Of a stretch of 64,000 nt of DNA, positions 10,288-22,309 are shown one piece after another (within the stretch, counting starts at the first letter, position 1; each line of letters starts with the position of its first letter). The stretch is from the NCBI RefSeq assembly GCF_016801865.2, contig NC_068938.1, positions 77,279,316 to 77,343,315 on the forward strand. Reading direction: 5' to 3'. The stretch is from Culex pipiens pallens (taxonomy: Eukaryota > Arthropoda > Insecta > Diptera > Culicidae). The position numbers were made by a program, and so were the translations under genes. The notes beneath the pieces are model-generated. The model saw only the letters and a program-made list of their open reading frames with translations. It did not search any database and was not told the origin of the DNA.

Positions 10288-11795
10288 AATTATCCTTTCC
10301 ACTAAAAACCTCCTGGAGAAAGCGCAGTCTCAGCATCACTCAATGTTGGGCGGTGGTGTGTTTCGCATGGCAAAATCTGGCAGACAAGATGAATGTTCTC
10401 CGCTGACTGACTACGAGGTCGGTGCCTTTCAGTGGAGGGTGGAACGTTCGGTTTATAAATTCTTGTACTCAAGGCAATACTTCACCCCCAAAAGAATCAC
10501 ACACACACGAGCTCCAATACACATCAGATCTTATTAAATACCACTTTGCCCCATTTGCTACGGGGAAAAATAAGAGGAAGGAGGGTGCGGGGTCCATGAT
10601 CTGTAATAAGACATAAAGAATCCTTCGTGGAAGAAAGTATTTTGTGAAAACAGCTTATGCCAATTATTTCGTTGCGATGGGAGAGGAAAATTTTGACGTC
10701 GTTGTCTTTAGTCTGAAGAAGGATGCTGAAGTGGAAAAATTTCCCCAGTAGCAGTGAAAAGAAAGCTGATCCAGATGGATTGATCTCGTTTGCTTGGTTG
10801 GGAAGGGGGAGGGTGGAAAACTTTGCTCGTTTCGGATAAGAAAGGTGCTTTTCGCCTGAAAGAGTCAAAGTTCTTATCAGGCAGATTGGAAAGTGAAAAG
10901 TTGATTTTTCCTAATTTCAAGTACGGTTGAGTTTTCCATCTTATGCGCATTGCTTGTACTTTTTTTTCGGTGAAGACGGTTTCTACGGAAGCTTTGGCAA
11001 CGGGGTTCATAAAACAAATTATTTTGTTGATTTGCTTGTGTTGAGGAGAGGTTCAAAAGGCAAATAAGTTTACGGTATTAAAATATGTTCTTCGGAAAAT
11101 TTACGATAACATTCCCTGAACACAGTATAAAGAAACTGGAATAAACACAGGAATTTTATGTTTTCAGCATTACCCTAAACTAAATATCTCTCTGTTCATT
11201 AAGGTTTAAGGGTAGATATGAACTGGACCAATTTTCTGTATCACACCATCCATTTTGTTTGCGGGCACGATTTTGAAAATATATTTGTGTTTGTCTATTT
11301 GTACTGCTGTTTGGGTAAGTGTGTTTGTGTATGCTATCGCACTGTGGCTGATAATTATACCAATGAGAATAAATTATTTTAAAAAATGTTCATGCATTTA
11401 TGCTGTTGGCACCATTTTGGTCCCTTTTCTGGTGGTGGTGCTGATGCTGCTGCAAAGCTCCCTGAGCTCATTAGTGGGAAATACTTTTTCCTCGGTCTCG
11501 GGTTGGGCCATCTGGTTTGCGTTTTGGCATTTTTCCACCCCGTGAACACACAAATGAAAGCATCGGGGAATGCCATAATCGATTGTGTCGTATGTGTGTT
11601 GGCGCAATTATAATTATTACTGTCTGTGAAAAATTCAAATTTATTTGCATTCTTTGCACTCGACATGGAATGTTTATGATGATTTGCATTTATTTTCAAA
11701 TGCGACCATTTAAATTCAAATGGTAACATTATTGTTGATTGTCGAAATCAATTCCAATATTTATGTAATACAAATTCACTTGTAATTAAGTGAAG
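10288..11795. other. Intron-like island, no supported gene
   Basis: Sequence of moderate G+C with several overlapping short ORFs on both strands (100-124 codons at 10524-11010, 11255-11545 and 11379-11729). None shows a domain or splice-bounded coding pattern. A GGGTAAGTGTG donor-like site at about 11309 on the plus strand has no matching exon evidence. Confidence 0.45.
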
Positions 11796-11880
11796 TACCT
11801 GGGGGTTGAGATTGGGTCAGAGTGATTTTTTACGGATTTTACAATTTCTCAGGTTCTTCTCAATTAAACTTAATTCCAGG
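11796..11880 (+). mobile_element. Fragment of MITE family E
   Basis: TACCTGGGGGTTGAGATTGG, then GATTTTTTACGGATTTTAC and CTCAGGTTCTTCTCA, match the left internal part of the 628-bp family E element at 29752-30379. Only this end is present, so it is truncated. Confidence 0.7.
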
Positions 11881-12130
11881 GAATTCTTCGGATTTAAAAA
11901 AAAAACTATTTCTAAATTTTCCAAGAATTCTTGAAATTCAAGCGGAAGTATAAATTTTCCTAACTTTACACCCTTAATATTTTGAAAATATTGAAAAAAA
12001 ATATAATAAGAAAACCTAACTTGATTTTATACAATTCAATCTACTGTTGAACTGATTGAACGAATTAGCTTGTCTGTAAATTTCATGTCAATATTTAATC
12101 CAGAATTTTAATGCATAAACCATTTGAAAA
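11876..12130 (-). repeat. Dispersed repeat V, copy 1
   Basis: This stretch contains GGGAATTC, AAGCGGAAGTATAAATTTTC, and TTAGCTTGTCTGTAAATTTC. The same blocks appear in inverted order and orientation at about 22310-22590 (ATGAAATTTACAGACAAGCT, ACTTCCGCTTGTATTTAGGG, GGGAATTCCCGAAAAATTTA). It is an old repeat of unknown class with no coding capacity visible. Confidence 0.65.
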
Positions 12131-12377
12131 TGCATTATTCACCCGTACCCGCAGCAATAATTTTTCTTAAAAAAAAAACGAAAAAAAAAAATTGCGAAAA
12201 CAAACTTTTTGCTCAAGTGATTTAGTTAGGTCCATATGTCCATATGCTCAACAAAACTCAAAATATTTTTGAATTAACCCAAATATGCTAAAAAAGATTC
12301 TCAACGCAAAAGAAAGCATTTTAAATTGATTTCATTTGATTGCACTTAAATTTCAATTGGAAATTTAACTTTTCTGA
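12131..12377. other. AT-rich filler
   Basis: Poly-A and T-rich sequence between two repeats; no gene or clear boundary. Confidence 0.4.
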
Positions 12378-13461
12378 CCTCTTTCATTTTTGAACATGCG
12401 ATAAAAAATGTGTTTTTCAATAATTTGCAGCCTGACGCGGTGATGAGATAGAAATTTGGTGACAAAGGGACGCCCAATTTGATGGCGTATTCAGAATTCC
12501 GAAAAAAACGTATTTGTCATCGAAAAAAAACTCTGAAAAAGTTTTGAAAACTCTCCCATTTCCCGTTACTCGACTGTAAAAAAATTTGGAACATGTCATT
12601 TTAAGGGAAATTTAATGTACTTTTCTAATTTACTAATCTACAAAAGTTGTAAAGCAGACAATTAATTTTTTTTATATGTAAACATAATGGGTTTGCTTAT
12701 AAACATCACGAGTTATCGCGATTTTACGAAAAAAAGTTTTGAAAAAGTTACTTTTTGCATTTCTCTTTGTTTCGTCGTCCGTGTTTGTCGCGGGTGACCA
12801 TGAACGGCCATGATCAACGACGACCAACTTTTTCAAAACTTGTTTTCGTAAAATCGCGATAACTCGTGATGTTTTTAAGCATGTTATGTTTATATATCAT
12901 TTTTTTTGTTATTGTCTGCTCTACAACTTTGTGGAACATTGTTACACTCTAAAAAATAACCCTGCAAAGTTAAAAATACACGAAACTTTAAAATGAAAAA
13001 TTTTGTTCCATATGAAAAAAATACCCTTCCGGGTCAATGTAGATTCGAAAAGTACATTAAATTTCCCTAAAAATGACGTGTTTCAAATTTTTCTACAGTT
13101 AAGTAACGCAAAATGGGAGGGTTTTTAAAACTTTTTTAGTGTTTTTTCGATGAAAAATACGTTTTTTCGGAATTCTGAGTACGCCATCAAATCGGGCGTC
13201 TAATTTTACATAAAAGTCCCTTTGACACCAAATTTCTGCCTCATCACCGTTTCAGGCTGCAAATTATTGAAAAACACCTCTTTTTTCGCATGCTCAAAAA
13301 TGAAAGGCGTCGTACCGCCCCTCCGTCACGAGATATCAAAAAACGGACATCGGATTCGTGATCAGGGACAAAAGTTACCCCCTAGGACAAATTTTCACGC
13401 AAATCGAAGAGGGGTCGGGGCAACTTTTCCCGATTTCGTGTGAGTTGGTAGAGAATTACCC
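12378..13461. mobile_element. Foldback element family B, copy 1 (left end truncated)
   Basis: Two inverted arms share CATTTTTGAACATGCG, AATAATTTGCAGCCTGA, CGGTGATGAGATAGAAATTT, TGATGGCGTA and AATTCCGAAAAAA. The right end GAGAATTACCC at 13461 matches the intact copy at 14947-16221. The left arm stops at about 12378, before the GTACCGCCCCTCCGTCAC part, so about 180 bp are missing. Around the centre (12706-12880) there is an additional inner hairpin, ACGAGTTATCGCGATTTTAC with its complement. No transposase-like ORF is present. Confidence 0.85.
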
Positions 13462-13532
13462 ACATTATATTTCCCATAAATGATATGTCTCTCGATTTTT
13501 TAACAGTTGAATAACGGGAAATGGTAAAACCA
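13462..13532. repeat. Displaced fragment of family B
   Basis: ATTTCCCATAAATGATATGT, then TAACAGTTGAATAACGGGAA, match internal family B sequence (compare about 15806-15870) but lie outside the terminal GAATTACCC. This indicates a rearranged or second truncated copy abutting the first. Confidence 0.6.
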
Positions 13533-13781
13533 TTTTGCCTTCCTCACTGAGGTGAGGCTATAATCCTGCTCTAAAAATGAACTTTTCAGAAAACTTTTAG
13601 AAAACTCTTAGACCCACCATCATGTATACCTATAGACTCGGAATCGGAAACTGAACGAATGTCTGTGTGTGTGTATGTGTGTTTGTATGTGACCAAAATT
13701 CTCACTGAGTTTTCTCAGCACTGGCTGAACCGATTTTGGTCAAACCAGTTGCATTCGATTTGGTTTAAGGTCCCATACGTA

Positions 13782-14722
13782 CCGTAAACCGGGGTGACTT
13801 TGATAGGATTTAAATTTGTTTTTGGAATATTTTCCAACAGGTATGGTTTTCCTCAAGATTATTATTTTTGAAACATGTACTGGGGTAGGCCACATAAAGT
13901 CCATGCACTATTTTGAAAAAGAAAAAAAAAGTTTTTTCAATAGTGTGTAGAAAAATAGTTACGTTAAAAATCCTTAGTTTAAATTCCGGGGTGACTTTGA
14001 TAGTCATAGTTTTTCTTGTTAAAATCATATTTAAGATGTTCAAACTTCATTTGTACGTTAAATGTACCATCTATAAAGTAGCTGATATAGTTTTTAAGAA
14101 AAAATAAATCAATGTTTCTATTTAGTTAACTAAGTTTATAAGCTTTTAAGCAAAATACATATAAATTTTAGGTAAAATTGTTAAAATGTCTGAATTTTGC
14201 GTGAAATTTGTTAAAACTAGTTTTGTTTCAAAAATCATCGATTTATATTGCATTTTATACTGAATTCGAAGCACGAATCAAAAGTTTTCACATTTTACCT
14301 GAAATTTTTTGACTGAAATTGCATATAAATCTGGAGATTTTTTTCAAATTGTGTTTCAAAAACACATGTTATTTATTATTTACAAATTTATTTACCCTTC
14401 TTCTAGTGCAAAATTGTCAAAAGAATCCGAAAATGCATTCCGTTTTCAGATTCAAAATCATGTTCACTGAGAAAATCATGACACTTTGAGAAGTTTAAAA
14501 TAATGCCTTTCATCAACATTTTCTCAACTATAGTTAACTAACTTTTTGAACTTTTCAAAATTTTATGAAAAGTTCTTTTTGAGGTACTTTGAACACTTCT
14601 CTACCACGGTCAGTACGAATCTTAATAATTCCCTTACGTATTTTAAATGTACTCTTCATTTTGCGGAAAAATCGCAAACCTATCAAAGTCACCCCGGCTA
14701 TCAAAGTCACCCCGTTTTACGG
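13782..14722. mobile_element. TA-type MITE family C, copy 1, nested in A
   Basis: The left end CCGTAAACCGGGGTGACTTT and the right end AAAGTCACCCCGTTTTACGG are inverted repeats flanked by TA (13780-13781 and 14723-14724). The right terminus carries the module CTATCAAAGTCACCCC twice in tandem. The left side carries one copy at the tip and another at about 13988-14004. The uninterrupted target, CATACGTACCTATT, is visible in family A copy 2 at 26385-26386, which proves the TA duplication. The 941-bp body is AT-rich with no transposase. Confidence 0.92.
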
Positions 14723-14946
14723 TACCTATTGATTATTATAAAGTTTCGATATGTAGTTCAAAAGTTATGTATAAAAATATGTTTTTGTATTTATCCGGAT
14801 GTTGGATAAGTGACCGGAAATCGATTCAAATATCGTCATGTTAAACATCATTGGTTAGGTAATCGCAAGGCCTTTCCAACGAGTCCAAAACATTAAAGAT
14901 CTGGCAACCCTGCCTCGAGTTATGACCACTTAAGTGATATTTATGT

Positions 14947-16221
14947 GGGTAATTCTCCGCCAATTCACACAGCAGTTGCCCCGACCCCTCTTCGATTTGC
15001 GTGAAACTTTGTCCTAAGGGGTAACTTTTGTCCCTGATCATGAATCCGAGGTCCGTTTTTTGATATCTCGTGACGGAGGGGCGGTACGACCCCTTCTATT
15101 TTTGAACATGCGAAAAAAGAGGTGTTTTTCAATAATTTGCAACCTGACACGGTGATGAGATAGAAATTTGGTGTCAAAGGGACTTTTATGTAAAATTAGA
15201 CGCCCGATTTGATGGCGTACTCAGAATTCCGAAAAAACGTATTTTTCATCGAAAAAAACACTAAAAAAGTTTTAAAAATTCTCCCATTTTCCGTTACTCG
15301 ACTGTAAAAATTTTTGGAACATGTAATTTTATGGGAAATTTAATGTTCTTTTCGAATCTACATTGACCCAGAAGGGTAATTTTTTCATTTAGAACAAAAT
15401 TTTTCATTTTAAAATTTCGTGTTTTTTCTAACTTTGCAGGGTTATTTTTTTTGAGTGTAAAAATGTTCTACAAAGTTGTAGAGCAGACAATTCCAAAAAA
15501 TTTGATATATAGACAAAAGGGGGTTGCTAATAAACGTCACGAGTTATCGCGATTTTACGAAAACAAGTTTTGAAAAAGTTGGTCGTCGTTGATCATGGCC
15601 GTTCATGGTCACCCGCGACAGACACGGACGACGAAACAAAGAGAAACGCAAAAAGTCATTTTTTTTGTAATTGTCTGCTCTACAACTTTGTAGAACATTG
15701 TTACACTCTAACAAATAACCCTGCATTGTTAGAAAAATACGAAATTTTAAAATGAAGAATTTTGTTCTAAATGAAAAAATGACCCTTCTGGGTCAATGTA
15801 GATTCGAAAAGTACATTAAATTTCCCATAAAATGACATGTTCCAAAAAAATTTACAGTCGAGTAACGGAAAATGGGAGAATTTTTAAAACTTTTTTAGTG
15901 TTTTTTTCTAAGAAAAATACGTTTTTTCGGAATTCTGAGTACGCCATCAAATCGGGCGTCTAATTTTACATAAAAGTCCCTTTGACACCAAATTTCTATC
16001 TCATCACCGTTTCAGGCTGCAAATTATTGAAAAACACCTCTTTTTTCGCATGTTCAAAAGTGGAAGGGGTCGTACCGCCCCTCCGTCACGAGATATCAAA
16101 AAACGGACCTCAGATTCGTGATCAGGGACAAAAGTTACCCCTTAGGACAAAGTTTCACGCAAATCGAAGAGGGGTCGGGGCAACTTTTCCCGATTTCGTG
16201 TGAGTTGGTAGAGAATTACCC
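14947..16221. mobile_element. Foldback element family B, copy 2, intact, nested in A
   Basis: 1275 bp with ends GGGTAATTCTC and GAGAATTACCC and inverted arms of about 555 bp. Diagnostic blocks in both arms include CCGACCCCTCTTCGATTTGC, GTGACGGAGGGGCGGTACGA, TGGCGTACTCAGAATTCCG and ACCCAGAAGGGT. The centre at about 15540-15650 is a loop with CATGGCCGTTCATGGTCACC. It is flanked by ATGT on both sides, a 4-bp target duplication. The matching empty target (ATGC there) lies in family A copy 2 at 26163-26166. Short 60-77 codon ORFs recur in the arms and are by-products. Superfamily unknown. Confidence 0.9.
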
Positions 16222-16506
16222 ATGTACTTTTTTGAGGCCGGATCTCACTTAAATGTATCAAAACTATGTCCAGATCTATCATCCAACCAACCGTTGGTTA
16301 AGTAATCGAAAGAACTTTTCAACGAGTCCAAAACATTGAAGTTTGGAAAACCCTGTCTCGAGTCATGACCACTTAAGGGATATTTTTGTACTTTTTTGGC
16401 GGATTAAAATAAGAAAAACTAGATGAAATTTGTGTCTAAACCCATCGAATCACCAATAGTTGGTAAAGAGTGAGGAAGGCACCAAACACTTAGGTGGATT
16501 AAGTTA

Positions 16507-16737
16507 GTTTTTAAACTTTTTTTTAATGAAAAATACGTTTTTTCGTAATTTTTAATACGCCATCAAATCGGGCGTGATCAGAGAACAAAATTACCCGTTA
16601 GAGCAAAGTTTCATGGAAATCGAAGAGAGCAACTTTTCGATTTCGTTTGAGTTGGCGGAAAATTATCCATAGTTTTTTTTTATTTTATAAGTTATCTGGT
16701 CAAAGAACCACATTTATGAAAAAAAGATGAATTGGAC
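16507..16737. repeat. Family B fragment
   Basis: AAAAATACGTTTTTTCG, ACGCCATCAAATCGGGCGT, TTACCCGTTAGAGCAAAGTT and GTTGGCGGAAAATTATCC match one arm of family B with internal deletions. It is a decayed partial copy adjoining the nested cluster. Confidence 0.75.
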
Positions 16738-16833
16738 AGAATGATAAGGGGCCATCCATAAACCACGTGGACAATTTTTGGGGGTCTGAGATTTCCAAAA
16801 AAGTGTCCACTTGGATTATAGATGGTTCCTAAT
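16738..16833. mobile_element. Short imperfect palindromic MITE
   Basis: AGGGGCCATCCATAAACCAC then GTGGACA on the left mirrors TGTCCACTTGGATTATAGAT then GGTTCCTAA on the right, with several mismatches. A related half-site, TCCATAAACCATGTGGACA, occurs near 52430. The element is about 95 bp and non-coding. Confidence 0.6.
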
Positions 16834-19800
16834 GATGATTAAAAATCAAATAAATCTTTTCGTTAGTTCATAAAGTATACAATTCGTTGTTTGCTCAAGA
16901 AATCAAAGAAAATTGAATTGAAGGTTGCATATTTAGTCGTCTAAGGCAAAAATTTGAAAAGTTGTTTGAAAAAGTCTACTCGAACGGGAATAAAGAAAAT
17001 TTAGGTCAATTTGTACTAGTAAAGTGCTCACAAATCGTGGTAAACAAAATAACTCCAGTTTCACTTTAAAAATATTCCCCACACTGAGCGCAAAACAAGT
17101 GCACACAATCCGTTTCCATCTCCATAACAATAAAAGTAACAGTAATAATAACAGTCAAGATAATGCAAACTACCTTCGCGAACGTCTTCATATGTGTTTC
17201 CTGCGCGTGGGTGTATGTGTGTGCAAAAGCGTGGGCTCCTCAGAGATATGCGCTTCCTGGGCGGCCCGTTGCCAGCACTCCCGGAGGAACATGCCCGGGA
17301 TGATTATTTTTACTTTTATTTCCCGAGCACGAAGGCTACAACAATATGTGTGTGCGGCAAAACTAGATTCCTCGCAGCATATGTACCGGGGCTTCCTTTG
17401 CATTTCCTACTCCTACTCCGGCAACCAACTTGAAGCCAAGGATGACAGTGAAGACCGGAAACCATCTGGCTGGCTGGCATCACAGATGGAGTTACAGCAT
17501 CACAAAGATAATGTCTCTGGAAACGGTACACCTCGGTGGTTATTCCCGTTGAGTGCCGAGTTGAGCATTTTCTGGAATTAATTTTCCTGCCTCGGTGGAG
17601 GTTTCAGTTTTTCTTCTGCGAAAAGAGGGACAAAGACGGATTATGTGTTGATTTGTGGACTAGAATTCTTTTAAAAATGTTTCTTATTACTAGTTTTTCA
17701 ACTGCTTAGTTGAAATTTTATTGAAACTGGTCAGAAATTTAAATTACATCATTTAAGTTGAAACATATCCCTATCTACCCTAAACATTTGTAGTATTTCG
17801 TGCCTGAGTTGACAGTGCACCTGATGTCGGATGATAGCCAGGTGACGTTGACAAAGCTGGGCTATTTTTTTTTATCTTTTTTCCACGATGTTCCGTGTCA
17901 CTTGTCACGTGGGGTTTGTGGGCGTCAGTTGTGTAATTGGTGCAGAGAAAATATATCCAAACAAAAACAAAATGGTGCCAAGTGTAAGAAATGTTGGTTT
18001 TAATACTGATTCAAGAACAGATCTCCCATTATTTATCAGTTGGTTCGTTTGTACTGATGCAAAAGCGTTTTTGATTCAAAAAATGAATTAATTTGGAAAA
18101 AATACCTTAATCAACTTATTAATCTAAACTCCAAGATTTCAAACTAAAAAAAGCATAAAATTTTGATGAAAACCCGAATCGAAAAGTCATCCTACCTTCA
18201 TGAAAGGGCAACCCACCAGCTCATACATGGCATCGTCTTTTAAATGGCTTCAAAGTTGAAAAGCATCGTGAAATTTGAAGTTTTAATTAAATTCAACTTC
18301 AAAGACATCCTTTTCGGGAGGAAAAATTCAACAGCACGTGTGTGTGTGTGCGTGGGAAGAGGAAAATGGTTTTTCATTCCACGAGCACATGTACACATGT
18401 ATCGAGCTGATGATGTAGTAGTTTTAACGACAGTGAAATTCTGATAATTTGCGATAAAAAGGGATGGGATGAAACATTCCGTGATTTAATGATTTCACTG
18501 TTTAACGAAAAGCACGAAGGGTAGAGGGTGAAAATAAAAGATTCAGTATGTTTATTAATTTAAAATGCGCATGAAAGCATTTCAGCGAAATAATGAGGGC
18601 TGTTTGGGCTTCCAATTTTCATTAAATATTTACGTGTTAAACGAGGGCGGAATTTGTTTTATGATTACCTGGCGAAATTATTATGCGCCAGGGGATTGCT
18701 TTGAAGCTTTGATTTTTTTAATAGGGTAGATTGCTGCATTAATTTATCTCATTAGGCTTTATGAAAGTGGTTAACTAATTTTAATTTACTTTTTGGGTTA
18801 GCCGGTTAGTCGGTTAGCCATAATCAAACTTAAATTTTGAAGTTTACAAGTTACCAAAATTGGTTTACCATACCACACTATTCATCACGAAAACCACATC
18901 AATATTCACAACCACCTGTGCCATTAGGACAGGAAATTGCCCTCATAGCACTAATTGTAGCCGAACATTACTGGGAAACCGCCCTCCACGGAACATATTT
19001 TATGGTAAATGCCACACTGCCAGCTGACATTTTCGCATAGTGACGTACGTCAAACCAATAAACTTATTCAGTGGCGTTTACGCCACTTTCCCAAATCACC
19101 CCCCCGCCCAACAAGCAAGCAATGATGGAAACGGAATTTAATTTCGCCAAATTAACGTCAACATCTCTCTCTGCTCGGTTGGTTGGAACAAACGACACCC
19201 GGGTCCGGATACGCCGTAACCTTCCATCATTAGAGTTCAGTTAGGTTCAGGAGTCAGGTCCTGTCGTCGTCGTCGACAACAGGCATTCAGGCCACAAGCA
19301 TCAGGAACGTGTCGTCCCGTTCGATCCCACATGGCTCCGAGAGAGAGATTGATTCCTGCTGTGAGTGTTAGGGTGGTAGGGTGGTTCTGCGAGAAACGTA
19401 GATAGTAGCAAATTTTGCTGCTTATGTAATTTTATAAATAACGTATAAATTATATTCCGAAACGACAAACCCCAAAATAAAAAAAATGAAAGTCTCATGA
19501 ATTTATTCAAAATTTATAATCAAAACTTAGTGCCTTCTGAAAAGTTATGTTCAGAGAAATTTTCATAAGAAAAAATGCGCACAATAATTTCAAACAGGTA
19601 TTTTTAACAGTCTGTAGCAATTCATATTAAAAGTTTTTCAAAGCAATTTACTAAGTTTTCGCATTTTTTGTGTGAAATAAAGTCTATTGATTTATGTGTC
19701 ACAATTATCATCACTTTGCCTAAGTGATTTTTCACGCTGAAAAATATAAAATTTCACGGGCACCTTTTTTCAAAACACCAAATTTCACGGAAATTTCGCG

Positions 19801-20584
19801 GAGCGTGAAATTTTTTAAAATAACGCAGCAAATCTTATGTTTTAATGACAGAAATTTATTTTTTTTTTGCTTCATTACATATTATTCTTCAACAAACTAA
19901 AAAAACCTTCACTAAATTTGACGTGATACGAAAATAAACTTTTCCTAATTTTCAAAAAAAAGTTTCTACGTGGTTTGTGAACGGACCTTATATATATTCT
20001 CATTTATTGAACTGATTTTTTAATATTCGACTAATATAGCTCAAAGGTTTTCGCTGATTCGCTTCTATTTTATCCTTTTACATTTTATTGAATTTCATAT
20101 CAAAGCAAGATTTAACAATGTTGTCCAGCCAGAATGATTAAAGTATTTTGAATTTTCTGTGAAATTTTGGTCAGTAAACATATTTTTTAGTTTTCATTTC
20201 ACTTTACAAAAACTAAGTTGAAAATCAATAGGCAAACATTATTTAATTTGTAACGAAATCTATTAAATGTTATTGAAAATCTGAACAGAAAACAAATAAT
20301 AAATAAAAATAAATAAACATTCATGGGAACCATCTACCCAAACAATCAAATATCGTAAAAATTTAACAAAACTCAGAAAAAATCTGAAATATTTTTAAAA
20401 AGGTGATACATATAAAGCATTAAAAAGGCCCAGTGCATAACTGAAGCGCAGAGCTTATGGGATTTTGGCTGTATGGGAGACATTGGCTATAATCCTATGA
20501 AAAATTATCCAAACTTCAGAAAATTAAAGTGTTTTGGAATCGGGATGATGTCACCTAACCATTGCAGTTATAGTTACATGGAAA
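16834..20584. other. Intron-like sequence, no supported gene
   Basis: A 185-codon plus-strand frame (17024-17581) lies in a locally GC-richer island (17170-17590). Its translation is low-complexity, without domains or splice-bounded structure, so I do not call it coding. 18300-18420 has a GT microsatellite, and 19150-19330 is a second GC-richer island with a CGTCGTCGTCGTCG run. 19500-20580 is AT-rich filler. Confidence 0.45.
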
Positions 20585-21620
20585 TTTTCACAAAATACGT
20601 ATTTTTCCAGTACTTTGAAAATGCAATGTTTCTCAAAAAAATACTCAAAATTATTGTTATTGAAATATGGGTATCAATTGATCGCAATTTTTTCATACGT
20701 TTTAAAAGTAATAAAAAAAATAAAATACTAAATTTTTTCACAAAACTACGTATTTTCGAAAAAGTACTAACAATTTCAGTTTTTTGCAATATGGGTATCA
20801 AATGATCAGGTTTTTTCATACATTTCGAAAGTTATAATTTTTTTTAAATACTAAATTTTTTCACAAAACTACGAATTTTTGAAAAAAATCTCAAAATTTC
20901 AATTTTTATAATATGGGTATCAAATGTTCGGGATTTCATACATTTCGAAAGTAATAACATTTTTTTGAAAATTCTTAAATGTTTTACAAAACTACGTATT
21001 TTTGAAAAAATACTCAAAATTTCAATTTTTACAATATGGGTATCAAATGATCGGGATTTTTCATACATCTCGAAAATTAAAAAAAAATTAAATACTTTTT
21101 TTTATAATACTACGTATTTTCGAAAAATACTCTAAATTTCAGTTTTTACAATATGGGTATCAAATGATTGGAATTTTTCCTAAATTTCAAAAAGAAAAAA
21201 ACCTTTTTATGAAAATACTTAAAAGTTTCATAAAACTACGTATTTTCGAATAAATAATTAAAATTTCAGTTTTTTCTATATGACTGTCAAATAATTGGAA
21301 TTTTTTCGTTTACATCGAAAGTTTATGGAAATTTCAGTTTTTAGCTGACCTGGCTGAAATTTTGCGTATTTTTTCGAAAATGTGTAGTTTTGTGAAAAAT
21401 TTTAGTATTTTCAACAAGTTGTGTTTTTTATTCAAAGTGTATGAAAATTCCTAATCATTTGATACCCATATTGTAAAATACAAAATTTTGAGTATTTTTT
21501 CGAAAAAACGTATTTTTCATGTTTTTTAGTATTTAAAAAAAAAATTGTTATTTTTTTCGAAATGTTTAAAAAAATCCCGATCATTTGACACCCATATTGT
21601 AAAAACCAAAATTTTATTAA
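20585..21620. repeat. 122-bp tandem array with inverted copies
   Basis: The motif ATATGGGTATCAAATGATC recurs in direct orientation near 20667, 20789, 20911, 21033, 21151 and (degenerate) 21279, a period of about 122 bp. The rest of each unit is ACTACGTATTTTCGAAAAA, a T-run and CATACATTTCGAAAGT. Two inverted copies, with TCATTTGATACCCATAT near 21458 and TCATTTGACACCCATAT near 21583, follow after a short gap. The whole block is therefore a tandem repeat with a foldback tail. Short ORFs here are incidental. Confidence 0.9.
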
Positions 21621-21688
21621 TGATTTTTCATGGTTCCATTTATGGTACGATTTTAGTTATATGGTTATATGGCCTAATAAATTACTTA

Positions 21689-21923
21689 CCGTAAACTGGG
21701 GTGACTTTGATAGCCCGGGGTGACTTTGATAGGTTTTTCAAATGCCCGTCAAATTAATATCTAAACATTTTTGAGAATTTTGAGTATGTAAGCATTAAAG
21801 GATAGCTTATTATTGAACATATATGCAAAAATGTGACTGTTACATTGGATGTATCAAAATTAGCGGCCAAAACTAATTTCTATCAATGTCACCCCGGGCT
21901 ATCAAAGTCACCCCAGTTTACGG
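21689..21923. mobile_element. TA-type MITE family C, copy 2
   Basis: 235 bp with about 44-bp terminal inverted repeats. Each end carries the module GGGGTGACTTTGATAG twice in tandem after CCGTAAACT, or the complement. TA flanks both sides (21687-21688 and 21924-21925). It is much shorter than copy 1 but has the same termini. Confidence 0.93.
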
Positions 21924-21925
21924 TA

Positions 21926-22309
21926 GATTAAAATAATTTTCATAGTGTAAAAGTGGCTGAAATAAAAATATATATTTTTTCATATTTAACCCTCTTACGC
22001 CCTTGGTAGCTCACGTGCTTCATAAATTTATAACTTCAAACAGTAATTTCTCGAATACTTTCAAACAAATTCTTCTTAAACATCCCTTTTTGAAAAATTT
22101 AATTATGTCAAATAAATTTTCATTTGGTCAAGGTAAATGAAAATGTTAAACAAATCTCAATTTCGATCTTAGCCAGAAGAGGTGGATATTTTATTTTCAA
22201 ATGATACAACAAAAAAAAAAAATCGTTAAAATACGTTCTCAAAAATAAAATAGTTATTATGCATTCCATAATAAGCAAACAATATTTTTAGTTGTGAATG
22301 CTTCAGAAA
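21926..22309. other. AT-rich filler
   Basis: No gene; AT-rich sequence between two repeats with a poly-A run at 22210. Confidence 0.4.

Larger units (their letters stand above)
13533..16506 (+). mobile_element. Family A repeat with two nested insertions
   Basis: The left end TTTTGCCTTCCTCACTGAGG and the right end GAGTGAGGAAGGCACCAAAC form a short inverted repeat, and the right side continues to GGTGGATTAAGTTAG. An internal TGTGTGTGTATGTGTG tract is followed by CACTGGCTGAACCGATTTTG. The same repeat, uninterrupted, lies in reverse at 25881-26613. Without the two insertions (13782-14722 and 14947-16221) this copy would be about 750 bp, close to the copy at 25881-26613. No protein-coding capacity is visible. 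The class is unknown; a non-autonomous element is inferred. Confidence 0.8.

Noticed and set aside
17024..17581. 185-codon plus-strand ORF
   Set aside because: Low-complexity start (Asn/Ser/His), no domain; overlapping frames on both strands.
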